Shown here piece after piece: positions 38,088 through 49,024 of a DNA stretch of 64,000 bases. The position numbers and the translations under genes are program-made. Below the pieces are notes generated by a model that worked only from the letters and a program-made list of their open reading frames with translations, was not told where the DNA came from and did not search any database. Source of the DNA: Culex pipiens pallens. Lineage: Eukaryota; Arthropoda; Insecta; Diptera; Culicidae. The stretch covers positions 46,090,999 through 46,154,998 of the forward strand of contig NC_068939.1 in the NCBI RefSeq assembly GCF_016801865.2, read 5' to 3'. The stretch's first letter is position 1, and every line of letters starts with the position of its first letter.

Positions 38088-39975
38088 TTATACAAAGTGG
38101 AATCAAATTAGATAATTTAGAAGAATATGTGCAATTTGCATAGATTATGTATATGTATTAGGATGTAACAAAAATTACATTTTGGCGGGCATTCAGAGGT
38201 TTGTTCCGGTGGTCATACTGAGCTCAAATCCCAAATATGAGGTTGATTGGATGTAACAGGAGCTGGCGCTTTGCATTTGAATTTTAAATGGGATTTAACC
38301 CGTAAAAAGATTTTTTTTCAAAAATGTAACTTTTTAAGGCACTTTGGCCACTGAAGCGCTTATTTTCAACATCACTGGCGTGTAGGCCCGATTCTTGCAC
38401 ATCTTTTGGTATATATAACATTGATATTTGGAGCACCCCGGAGCTCGGTACAGACCTTCAAAGTTTGGCATTTTTTCGAAAAATCGATCCCAGCATAATC
38501 AAATGGTGTCTCGGACGCCGCGAGATGCGACGTAAATCTTTTTTACGATACAGTAGCCAAAGTGCTTAAAAATATAATAAGCATATTGTTTCAATCAATT
38601 TTCAGTGACTTTCCAAAGAAAATCTGATAAGATCGTTATAAAATTCTTAGATTCTTAGAAGAAGTTGCACTTGGGGCTAAATATTATATTTCAATTTACC
38701 CCTCAAAATTTCGGGAAATAGACTTTCTTACAAGGTGCAAAATATCAGACCTACCTTGTTTATCTAGGAGAACTCTAAATAATCACACCGTGTACATTGT
38801 ACACTGTATGACTTAATTAAAATCAAACTATGTTTCATTTCCCATATTGATTCTCGATCTATAAAGTAAACGAAATCACTTAGTAAAGTCCTCTACTAAA
38901 ATAAAGTTGCCACATAGAGCGATTTGTTCTGAGTCCCTATCACTTCGAAAAAAGCCTTAACCAGAAGCGAAGATCTCTTTCATCAAAAATTAAAACAGCA
39001 ATTAAAAAAATAATATTAATGGTACTGATCTCAAAAGTATTCTTTTTTCAAAGCTTCGGGGTAAATGTTCCGAAAAACTCTACCCGTCAAAAATCATCCT
39101 CTGTTAGAGGATAAAAAGAGTAAGTCAGCCTACACAAGTCATCTGTTGGAAACATGTTAACAAAGCGATGCATAAGGTTTGCATGCCCTGTGAGGCTGTT
39201 GCTGCGAAGTGGTTGTTCAAGAATGCTACACCGTTAAATACTGTAAGCACAGAGATAAAGGATGAATTGCACGTATTTACAATATGAAAGATGATAGTGT
39301 TCTCATAAACATTGATGATCGTGCCAAAAAAAAAAATAAAACGCATTACGCAAATGAATGACGAATTAGATTTTGCGCACTACCAAACAAATAAAAAATA
39401 AAAAAAAAGCGATTGTGCTTTTAAAACGAGCTCCAACATTTTTACCAATTCGGAGTATCGATTCACCTGAAGGGTAGGCTTAATCCTTCAATATGAGAAA
39501 GTCATTTGAAATCATTGGTCCAAATTTGATACATTTTGGTGAGCGAGTTGGCTTCTCTCGCTCTTGGGGAAACATATAGTTGCGTGAGCACAACAACCAA
39601 AAATCATTTAGTTAAATAAAAAAAAACTTATGCATCGCAAGAGTGACAAAGCTAAATTTAAATAAAACAAACAACAAACCATCGCGCAGCGATCGCGCAT
39701 CGACTTAGCGACTTTGCGACAGACTGCGACAGCACTACCTTGAAACACTGAAATGTTTGGTTGACTTTCCAGAAAGAGTGCATATGACTTGAAAAAAAGA
39801 AAAGGGCGCTTCAAAATTGAGCCAAGAAATTGGTGAAACTTGGTGCAAGCCCTTTTATGGTCAAAAATATCGGTTAACTTGAATATTTTTCCTTAAAAAA
39901 TAAATAAATTTAAGCAAACAGCTAAGTAGATGTCATCTACTCAAATCTACCCATAAGCACACCCCTGACTTTAGC

Positions 39976-40540
39976 AGAATTTCACTAAAGTACTTTTTGA
40001 TTGCAAATTTGATTTTACATCGAATAATGAAGTTGAAAAATGTTTGCGACAAATATTTCGATTTTTTGAAAAAAATCTGTATTGTTTCAAAAAATCATAA
40101 CTCGGTCAAAGATTTTTTGCCCATTCTGGAAATTTCTGAAAAGTTGGCATTTGATGTCCTCTAAGCTATATCGGAAAATAAAAAAAAATAAAAATAGTTT
40201 TTTTTTGCAAATCAAGTTTTAGTGACAAAAAGTGAAATTAAAAATTACCAAAATTTTTAATTAACTGTGTATAATTTTTTTCAGTGTAGTCCATATACAT
40301 ACCTACAACTTTGCCCAAGACACCAAATCAGTCAAAAAATTCCTTCAAAAGATAGAGATTTTTGAATTTTCACATATCATTTTTGTATGGACAGCTGTCA
40401 AATTTGTATGGAAAATTGTATGAACGGAACTAATGAGGCAAAATGGCTTCTTTGGGCATACCAAAGGCACCAAAAAAGTTATAGCCGGAATAAAAAATAC
40501 AACAAAAAAATCGAATGACCAAAATCTCAGAGAATTGCTC
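39976..40540. mobile_element. Fold-back element, right part
   Basis: Continues the second arm after the hAT insertion. GACAGCTGTCAAATTTGTAT and GCAAAATGGCTTCTTTGGGC mirror the left arm, and the end is GAGAATTGCTC. Flanks (TATT left of 29763, ATTA on the right) only partly match, so a 4-bp duplication is not demonstrable for this copy. Confidence 0.82.
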
Positions 40541-41882
40541 ATTACAATACATTTCTCACCAAAATTTTCATGCTTTTACAACAAATTACAATTTTTTTGG
40601 GAAAATGAGAAATGATAATATTTTTAAATACACAAACAGTTCCAGGGTATTTTTGAAAAGGTCCTACTAGCTATTGTCTTTCATATGTTTATAGGATCTA
40701 TTCAAAAAAAAAACTCTGGAATTACATCTTTTATTTTTGGAAACATCGTGGTTAAGTTGATTACACTATCAATTTTAGCTCAGTTAAGCTTGCATGGTAA
40801 ATCGGTGCACAGATACACGTAGTCAATTTCTTACTTTCGAAACACACTTGCTCGTGTTTTTCTCTGACTTTTGTTAACATAATTTACTGTATCTGAAAAT
40901 ACATACCATCAAACTTTAAAAATCAACTTTCTGGAAAAGTCGTTGTTACAAGATTGCAAACCAGCGACGAAACATCGAAGATATGGCCGAAACTAATTTA
41001 AATATATTTTAAAATTCTCTTTGCGTTTTATCTGAACACTGTTAGAACTTTGTGAATAGAATATTTGGAAACTGCTATTAACTTATATCAATAAATTCTT
41101 GATAGCCACAATTTTCACATAAAAAATATGCAATACTTTCTGGTTCAATTCCCACGCCATTTAATAGCTGCTCGAAGTGCCATAAACACGATTTATGCTC
41201 ACCTTCCAAAGCATCTCACGTCTTCAGAACCACAAAACAAATTCATCACTCTTCGAGCGCAAACATTGCTCGACTTTATCGAGATGTCGAACGCCCCGCA
41301 AAGTACACCTTACAGGGCAGGTTCACTTGCTTTTATTGCCACTTTTTCTTTCCCGATTAGAAAGCAGCACAAAACACTCAACTCTGGGCAACACAGCAAA
41401 CTTGTAAGAGATCGTTATGCATTTGAACAGCTTCTGACCACTTTTCCTTCGAGTTTTTCTCTTGAGTTCATCGAAGCAGAAAAAGTCTTAAAACTTTTCC
41501 CACTGCTGAGCATTTTCCGAGTTCTTATTTGAAAAGCACTACACACTCTGAAGCGAAAACATTTCCTCGGAAAATTTATTCCATTTTCCGGACACCACAC
41601 TCAAAGCGGGGAGGAGGAAAAGTTGCTTGAGCGCTGCTCCAAATAACATCGCTATAAATATTTAGCTCATCCGGAACTTCTTCCCGTCCAGAGCTCATCA
41701 ATTCCAGGTCCAAGGGAAAGTTCGAACCTGAGATAAGTGGCGGAAGGGTGTTGATTCGAGAGCCTCCGATACTTCCGTCAAGTGGTTTGAGGGAGGCGGA
41801 TGTGCCCTGCCCACATAATCTTGCCAGTTTGACGCAACTCTTGAAGTTTTCTTGTGGGTCTTCGAGGATAGAGTTTGAAAAA
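40541..41882. other. Intronic sequence, no gene seen
   Basis: A 134-codon open frame at 41128-41532 on the plus strand lies in a locally GC-richer stretch but has no recognisable domain and no matching splice context; the host gene runs on the other strand. It is left uncalled. Confidence 0.45.
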
Positions 41883-42051
41883 GGTTCAAATGTTCAAATG
41901 TTCAAAAGCTCAAATGTTCAAATGTTCAAATGTTCAAATGTTCAAATGTTCAAAGGTTCAATTGTTCAAATGTTCAAATATTCAAATGTTCATATGTCCA
42001 AATGTTCAAATGATCAAATGTTCGAATATTAAATTGTTGAAATGTTCATAT
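41883..42051. repeat. Degenerate tandem array of the 8-mer TTCAAATG
   Basis: About twenty units, most with one substitution (TTCAAAAG, CTCAAATG, TTCAATTG, TTCATATG), so older than the arrays at 1 and 3729. It ends 60 bp before the fold-back element at 42114. Confidence 0.9.
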
Positions 42052-42113
42052 TGATTAAAAAATTAAAAATTTCAAATGTTCAAATGCTCAAATGTGTTAT
42101 GAAATTTGAAGCA

Positions 42114-43986
42114 GAGCAACTCTCTACGAAATCGGTCGATTTTGACCATTTTTATTTTTTGTATTTTTTTATTTGACTCAAACTTTGTGGGGGCCTTCCC
42201 TTTGACCAAATAAGCTATTTTGCGTCATTGGTTCACCCATACAAGTCTCCATACAGTTTTGGCTGCTGTCCATACAAAAATGGTATGTAAATATTCAAAC
42301 AGCTGTAACTTTTGAGTGAATTTTCTGATCAATTTGGTGTCTTGGGAAAAGTTGTAGGTATTGTTAAGGACTTTTGAGAAAAAAATAGGTACACGGAAAA
42401 AAAATTGCAGATTTTTTTATCAACATTTTTTTTACTAAAACTCAATTTCCCGAAATACTTATTTTTTGATTTTCGAGATTTTTGATATGTTTTTGGGGAC
42501 AAAATCCGCAACTTTTGAGCCATAGAGAAACATGGTTAAAAAATCTGCCGCCGAGTTATGAATTTTTGAAAAAATAGTGATTTTTGGAAAAAATCGAAAT
42601 TTCATGCAAAAACAAGTTTGACATTATTTTTTAATGCAAATTTGCAATCGAAAAGTACTTTACAAATTTTTTGATAAAGAGCTCCGTTTTCAAGATATAG
42701 CCACCGAAAGTTTGATTTTAGCGAAATATTTTCAGTTTTTCAATTTTAAAAAATAGTGACCATGAGTGACCATTTCTAAAAATATTTTTTTTGAGAAGTT
42801 GGGAAAATTTGCTATAAAATTGTCTAAGAGACATTGAAGATTGGACCTCGGGTTGCTGAGATACAGCGGCTTAAAGAAAAAGAAAGACGAAAATTGAAGT
42901 TCTCTTAATCTCACCAAAATAACCCACCATTTTCTAATGACGATATCTCAGCAACTAATGGTCCGATTATCAAAGTTATTGCATGAAACATTCGTGAAAT
43001 TTTCGAAAAAAATATTTTTTTAAATCAAGACTAACATTTTAAAAGGGCCAAACATTGAATATTACGCCTATTTAAAATGCTAGTCTTGATTCAAAAAAAT
43101 TCAACGAATTTTTCATTTGTTAAAATTGAAAATCGGACCATTATTTGCTGAGATATGGTTATAAGAAAATGGTGGGTTGTTTTGGTGAGTCTAAGTAAAC
43201 TTCAATTTTCGTGTTTCTTTTTCTTAAAGCGGCTCTATCTCAGCAACCCGAGGTCCAATCTTCAATATCTCTTAGACATATTTATAGCAAATTTTCTGAA
43301 CTTTTCAAAAAAAATATTTTTAGAAATGGTCACTCATGGTCACTATTTTTAAAAATCGAAAACTACAAATATTTCGCTAAAATCAAACTTTCGGTGGTTA
43401 TATCTTGAAAACGGAACCCTTTATCAAAAAATCTGTAAAGTACTTTTCGATTACAAATTGAATTTTTCATTAAAAAATAATGTCAAACTTGTTTTTGCAT
43501 GAAACTTCGTTTTTTTCCAAAAATCATTGTTTTTTTTCAAAAATTCATAACTCGGCGGCAGATTTTTTGACCATGTTTCTCTATGGCTCAAAAAAATGCG
43601 GATTTTTGTCCACAAAAACATATAAAAAATCTCGAAAATCAAAAAATACCTATTTTGGGAAATTGAGTTTTAGTGAAAAAAAGTTGATTAAAAAATCTGC
43701 AAAAAAAAATTCCGTGTACCTATTTTTTTCTCAAGAGTCCTCAACAATCCCTACAACTTTGCCGAAGACACCAAATTGATCAGACAATTCACTCAAACGT
43801 TACAGCTGTTTGAATATTTACATACCATTTTTGTATGGACAGCAGCCAAAATTGTATGGAGACTTGTATGGGTGAACCAATCACACAAAATAGTTTATTT
43901 GGTCATAGGGAAGGCCCCCACAAAGTTTGAGCCAAATCAAAAAAATACAAATAAAATCCATTTCCGGTTTTGGTAGAGAATCGCTC
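42114..43986. mobile_element. Fold-back element (1873 bp, nearly all arm)
   Basis: It starts GAGCAACTCTCTACGAAATC and ends GGTAGAGAATCGCTC, flanked by AGCA at 42110-42113 and 43987-43990. Inverse pairs run to the centre near 43050 (AACAGCTGTAAC with GTTACAGCTGTT; GACTAACATTTTAAAAGGGC with its diverged inverse). Mirrored open frames in the arms reflect symmetry only. Same family as the split element at 29763. Confidence 0.88.
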
Positions 43987-43990
43987 AGCA

Positions 43991-44405
43991 GCCGTAATTT
44001 CCCTGGCCAACATTTTTCATATTCTCCCAGATCGTAAAGTGATTTCCCCCTGCTATCTGTCTGCCTGAAAGATTAATTCCACGAGCCAAGCATTCCGTTC
44101 ATCCCAACTTTTCCAGCCAAACCGGCATTTCCATCGCGAAGCTTCTTCGATTTCACGAAAGATACTGCAATTTCTGCCTTTCCCAGCTCCACAACCTTCC
44201 TTCTGTGCTGTCTCTGTGAACTGGACCAACCCGCTGGTGATAAAATATTCAGTACTTCCCAGGCCTGCCCGATAAGCCATAAATTGTACCGTGTAAGTGG
44301 CGTACCCGTGCTCGTGATACTTCGGAGAGTTAGATTTCGACCTAACCCAACCTACTTTGTAGATCCAGACAAAGAGGTCGTAGCCGAACCTGGATCGCAA
44401 AAATG
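43991..44405. other. Intronic sequence, no gene seen
   Basis: A 115-codon frame on the minus strand (44053-44400) has no recognisable domain and ends beside a MITE; not called. Confidence 0.4.
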
Positions 44406-44409
44406 TTAA

Positions 44410-44560
44410 GGGGTTTTTGAGGCATTTGTTATTTATTACAAAAATATATTACAATTAAAAAAACAATAAATTTATTAAATTAGAATAAAACAAGTGAAAA
44501 AACAATTAAATAAATTATATCAAAATATCTTAAACCGACAACCTAAATCCAGGTAACCCC
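44410..44560. mobile_element. Small TTAA-flanked MITE (151 bp)
   Basis: Starts GGGGTTTTTGAGG and ends GGTAACCCC, with TTAA at 44406-44409 and 44561-44564. Terminal bases agree with the larger TTAA elements at 2977 and 7772; the interior is AT-rich. Confidence 0.72.
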
Positions 44561-44564
44561 TTAA

Positions 44565-46070
44565 AAGCGGGAAAAACTCACTGGAGTGTACCCTCGGTGC
44601 TCACGGGGAGGTGCCACTTGATTGGGGTTTTTCTGGAGAGGAAAAAAAATACATTTTTCACGCTACTTTTACCCCTCATTACTCGCGGTCGTTTAACGAC
44701 ACGCGTGGGATTGGACAACCCCCGGTGCACGACGTGGCGGTCGTGAGGGATCGTTGGGAAATTTCGGCGGAAAATTGTACGGCTCTGTTTATGAGGTAAA
44801 AAGAGACGAGTTACGAGCTGGGGAAGATGTGTGTCAAGTTGTAACAAATTGCTGGAACGTTGGAAATTTAGCTTTGTTTTGATTTGGTATAAATTGGGTA
44901 GAATATACGTCAGGTAAAACTATGTAATAACCAATTGTAAAAACAACTAGTCTAACTTGCTTACGTCACTTGATGTTAACCAAGATACACAGATTATGTA
45001 CCCTTTTTTAAATAGTTTTGCTATAAATATAATAAATGATAAGCCCCATTTTAGCTTTTTTTAAATAGGCTTGAAATGAAAACAAATGTATAATTTTTTA
45101 AATTGATATTTTGAATATTGGTTTGGCCTATTTAAAAAAAAATAATGAAAAACTCAAATGACAATCAAAAGTCGCCTTATGAACATTTCAAAGAAAGCAA
45201 ACTTAAATTGCCCTTTTTACAGCCCTCAAAGTAATCTCTCACACAGCAATCCTCACCATCTCTCCCACATAATGAGAATGCATTGCCCAGCTCACTCACT
45301 ACCTAAGCAATGAGAGTATGACAATAATAGTGGTGTATAATTCAATCTACTAACCTCACCGACCCAGGGGCGACCACACCACACCGAGGGGGGTGGCTTT
45401 TATCCATCATCCCGGGGGTAAACACGGCACGTGCAAATAAATTACCCCAATCCCATCCAATCGTATAGAGAGAGTAGTAGGTACGACTGCCCTCTTCACC
45501 AATGTTGAGAGGGACGATGATTTACTGGCTCGTGCTCGCGCGTCCAATACTTCCGGCGTGAACGTGATTGTGTGTATGTGTGGGACCCTAATTTGCATAC
45601 GTCATCTCCTAGTGAGGGGTTTCTGTTCGGTCGTCGCATTGGTCGTCACATATTGGTTCGCTTACATAAGGACTGACCGGTGAGTGTATGTATTTGTGTT
45701 TGTGTGCACAATGTTTGCACTTGAACGCGCTTTGCTTCGACCACAACGCGCGACATTACAGAAATGCAGTTTCAGCAAGGTATGGGAACTAATTTTGACC
45801 TTAAACACTTTTCAAAATAAATATTTCAAAAGTTTTATTTGTTTTCATCAATGAACGAAATGTTACTCACAACATAAAACTAAACTCACGGAGACTCATG
45901 GCGATTTTCGACAAATTTGGCATTGAATCGTGTTCGAGTGCAGGCTGGCGATTGTTCACACTCCACTTTTTTATATTTTATATCTGGGTACAGAATATCT
46001 ATATATAGACTTCCCAATGTTTGACAGATCCGAAAGAGCAGGGCACCTAATGCCTTTTAAGCGCATCAAA
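44565..46070. other. Intronic sequence, no gene seen
   Basis: Mixed composition, with a GC-richer part at 45230-45760. No exon or element boundary recognised. Confidence 0.5.
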
Positions 46071-46074
46071 AAAT

Positions 46075-47625
46075 AGTGTTAAATAATGTTAAATTTATTT
46101 AAATTAAGTTAAATTAAGCGAAAGTACAATCAAGTTTTATTAAATTAAATTAAATTAATCTAAACCAAGCTTAATTAAGTAAAATGAAGTTGGATTTAAA
46201 ATTAATAAGTTTATTTGAGTTAAATTAGGTAACAGTTCGATAAATTTAGAAAAATAATAGAATTTATTTAAATGAATTAAAGTAAAATTGATTAAATTTA
46301 GTTAAACTATGTTAAATTGATTAATTTAGTTAAATTGATTAAATTTAGTAAAAATTAGTTGAACAACGTTAAATTCAGATAAATTTAGTTCAAATTTGTT
46401 CCTTTTTGTTTAATTTAGGCCGTTGCAAATAATTTTCAAAGATTATGTCGCCTCCCCCTTTTCAAAGTTGGCATGAATAATCAGGGGGCTAAAAAAATTC
46501 GAGAAACTTCAAAATTTCAATGAAATTTAAAGTTTAATCAACTGAAAACCAGTTAAAATGCATTTTCCCGCGTTTATAATTATATTTAGCAAGTTTTAAA
46601 TTTTCATGAAATACCAATGTACAGTCCCACGAAAAGTTTTATTTTTGCGAAAACAAAAAAAAAATCCGTCAATACCTTGATATTTCCAAAACTAATTATT
46701 GGATTGGCCTGTAAAATGCATTTTAAAACACTTTTTTCATCCAAATGTTGAAACCTGCCTCTCGACTTTGGTCAGAGCCGAGGGACATAAACTTCAAAAA
46801 ATATTTGCAACGGCCTTAGGAATTTGGCCCAATATGGTTAAATTAAGTTGCGTTAAATTAAATTTAGTAGAATTAAGTTAAATATAGTAAAATTATGTTA
46901 AATCAAAAGAATAAGTACACTTAAGTAACATTGAGTTGAAATTAAATTTAACGTTGTTTTACACAGTTAAAATATGTTTTATTTATTAAAATCAAGTTTA
47001 ATTAAGTAAAGTAAAGTTTATTTAAGTTAAATTGAATTAAATTAATTAAGCTTAATTGAACTAATGTGATTATCTTCACAAATATTTTCTTTTGTTTTTG
47101 TTTGATTTTTTTTTTAAACTTAAATTTGATTTAACTTAGATACTTAGATAACCTTGATAGGTACATTTATTTAAATTTTGTTTTATTTGGTAGAATTTAG
47201 TTCAGTTTGATGTTGTTTAGTAAAATTAAGTTACATTAAGTTGAATTAAGTAAACTTGAGTTAAATAAGGTTAAATTAAGTTAAATAAGGTTAAATAAGG
47301 TTAAATAAAGTTAAATTAAGTTAAATTAAGCTAAATTAAGTTGAATTAAGATAAATTAGAGGAAAATAAGTTAAATTATGTACAATTGAGTTCAATTAAG
47401 TTAAAAAGTTAAGTTAAGTTTAGTTATATTATGTTAAATTCAGTTAAATTATGTTAAATTATATTCAATTTAGTTAAATAAGTTAAATTAAGCTAAATTA
47501 AGTTTAAAAAAGTTTAATTAAGTTTATTTAAGTAAAATTAAGTTGAATTAAGTTAAATCAAGGTAAATTGAATTAAATTAATTTAAATTTAGCTAAATTA
47601 AGTTAAATTAAGTTTTTTAAATGCT
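46075..47625. repeat. Decayed satellite of about 10 bp (AGTTAAATTA)
   Basis: AAGTTAAATT and one-base variants recur throughout, with unit length drifting between 9 and 11. The clearest part is 47215-47600. A MITE is inserted at 46418. Much more mutated than the arrays at 1, 3729 and 51474. Confidence 0.8.
46418..46815. mobile_element. Harbinger-like MITE (398 bp, TTA duplication)
   Basis: Ends GGCCGTTGCAAATA and TATTTGCAACGGCC are perfect inverted repeats. TTA lies at 46415-46417 and 46816-46818. A 3-bp TTA target with GG-starting ends is typical of PIF/Harbinger. Interior shares long segments with 61648-62150. Confidence 0.83.
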
Positions 47626-47870
47626 AAAATTGAGTAAAATTTAGATATATATGGTTAAATGAATTTAGTGAAATGTTAATATCAATATTTAAAAAAAAAA
47701 GCTAAAACTAGCCAAACTAGCAAACATTAGAAATATATAAGATAAAACTTGCCTGATAATGTTTCATGTAAATACGAGGTTACAAAAGCTCAATTTAATT
47801 TTAATTCGGTAGGTAAATATAGTTAAATTAAGTTCAGATCAGTTCAATTGTGGTGATTTTTTTTCATCTT

Positions 47871-47946
47871 CATCATCCCGGTACGAGAATCGAACTCGCG
47901 ACCTCTGGATTGGAAATCCAGCACGCCGTTAGTCGAAATTCATCCC
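47871..47946 (-). repeat. tRNA-like module 3 (TCC loop) of a SINE-like cluster
   Basis: The minus strand forms a perfect 5-bp anticodon stem (CTGGA, loop TTTCCAA, TCCAG) followed by AGGTC and a T arm GCGAGTTCGATTCTCGT. There is no matching acceptor stem, so it is not a functional tRNA. Confidence 0.6.
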
Positions 47947-48081
47947 GAAAAAACGAAACGATTGGCACTACGCCCCCCGGGGCATGGCCTTCCTCTAACG
48001 TGGGATTTCTGCTCCAGCGCCTCTGACGAGACAGGAGAAACCGGGACCGACGTTTTACTTCACCATCCGATAGAAGCTCAG

Positions 48082-48164
48082 TGGATAAGGCGGGAATCGA
48101 ACCCGCGTCTCATAGCATCATCGGGATCGGCAGCCGAAGCCGCTACCCCTGCGCCACGAGACCC
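48082..48164 (-). repeat. tRNA-like module 2 of the cluster
   Basis: The minus strand shows GTGGCGCAGGGGTAGCGGCT (A-box region), a CGGC-TTCGGCT-GCCG stem-loop and a perfect T arm (GCGGG, TTCGATT, CCCGC). Length is 83 nt with a long variable region. Acceptor pairing is good for only about four base pairs. Confidence 0.6.
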
Positions 48165-48233
48165 ACGAAATTCATCCCCTACCAGTCAATTTTCCCAGTG
48201 AGTAGAATTACTCTTTTAAGGGATCTGACTTTG

Positions 48234-48311
48234 CCGAGTTAGACAGGAATCGAACCCATCACCTTCCGCTTACAAGGCGAAACCCGTAACCTCACGGCCA
48301 CGGTAGTTCGG
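48234..48311 (-). repeat. tRNA-like module 1 (Thr-TGT-like) of the cluster
   Basis: The minus strand has an acceptor-like pair (CCGA with TCGG), an A-box region with GTGGCCGTGAGG, a 5-bp anticodon stem (TTCGC, loop CTTGTAA, GCGGA) and GGGTTCGATTCC. The T stem is weak. Probably a pseudo-tRNA at the head of a composite SINE. Confidence 0.55.
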
Positions 48312-48962
48312 CAAAATTTAGTGAAATTTGTTTTTTTACTAATTACAATGTATTCTAAATACTATCCAGACTCGATTATCCGAAGTCTTGATTATCAAAA
48401 GTTAAGATTTCCGGAGTTCGCTTATCCGAAGCTTTCTATAAAATCTTCGGATAATCAAAAAATAAATAAGAAAACTTATTTTTATATTTTTATTTTCTAA
48501 AAATAAGTTAATTTTTGAGAGGTTGAAAATTTAGTTGTTTTTTATAATGATAAATATAAAACTTCGAAGATCTGACAACCCTATCAAAAGTTATAAGCTA
48601 TATAGTTTTATTTATACACTTTATAGAGGTTAGATCTCAGATATTGTGATGAAAACATTGTTCGGATCTGCCATGCGACCCATCGTTGGATGAGTTATGA
48701 AAAGACTTGGCCAACGCGTACAAAAGTTTGAAGATGTCATGAGAGATTGAAGGATGAATTCTTTATTTACTATATGGGTGTGAGGAAGGCACCTTTCACC
48801 TAAAGGTGGATTAATTAATGTTTTTTAATTGAATCAGTTTGAAAATAGTTAAGAAATTTGTAAAATATTTAAAGATTATTTTTCGAAAACAATTATTTTT
48901 ATCAATGGAGCACCCGCAGTCGAGCAGTTTTTGACAGCTCGCTACATAAGAAATACATTGTA
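48312..48962. other. Intronic sequence with a possible pogo-like MITE
   Basis: CGATTATCCGAAG at 48371 and ATCTTCGGATAATC at 48443 are inversely arranged and may be ends of a short MITE. The rest is AT-rich with nothing recognised. Confidence 0.35.
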
Positions 48963-49024
48963 GAGGGGGGGGGGGGGGGTAAAAGATTCCCAAAAAAGTG
49001 TCCACGTGGTTTATGGATGGTCCC
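48963..49024 (-). mobile_element. Right end of a GGGACCATCC MITE with a long poly-G tract
   Basis: A run of G residues is followed by GATTCCCAAAAAAGTGTCCA, CGTGGTTTATGGATGG and TCCC, matching the right half of the 34054 copy. The left half is absent. Confidence 0.75.

Larger units (their letters stand above)
30930..39967. mobile_element. hAT-type insertion (9038 bp) with nested elements
   Basis: Terminal repeats CAGGGGTGTGTTTGATGGG and the inverse of CCCATAAGCACACCCCTG; 8-bp duplication ACTTTAGC at 30922-30929 and 39968-39975. It interrupts a fold-back element whose opposite arm (30308-30359) shows the uninterrupted sequence, so boundaries are secure. No transposase frame is recognisable. 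The size is inflated by younger insertions (31195-33202, 34054-34223, 35798-38087) and perhaps by other old sequence. AT-rich gaps at 33203-34053, 34495-35797 and 38088-39960 hold nothing I can name. Confidence 0.87.

Noticed and set aside
41128..41532. 134-codon open frame on the plus strand
   Set aside because: No recognisable domain, no splice or promoter context, and within a repeat-rich intron of an opposite-strand gene.
44053..44400. 115-codon open frame on the minus strand
   Set aside because: No recognised domain and no consistent splice signals to the RNF144-type exons.
47871..48311. Functional tRNA genes
   Set aside because: Acceptor stems are poor or absent and loops diverge; better explained as SINE or pseudo-tRNA modules.
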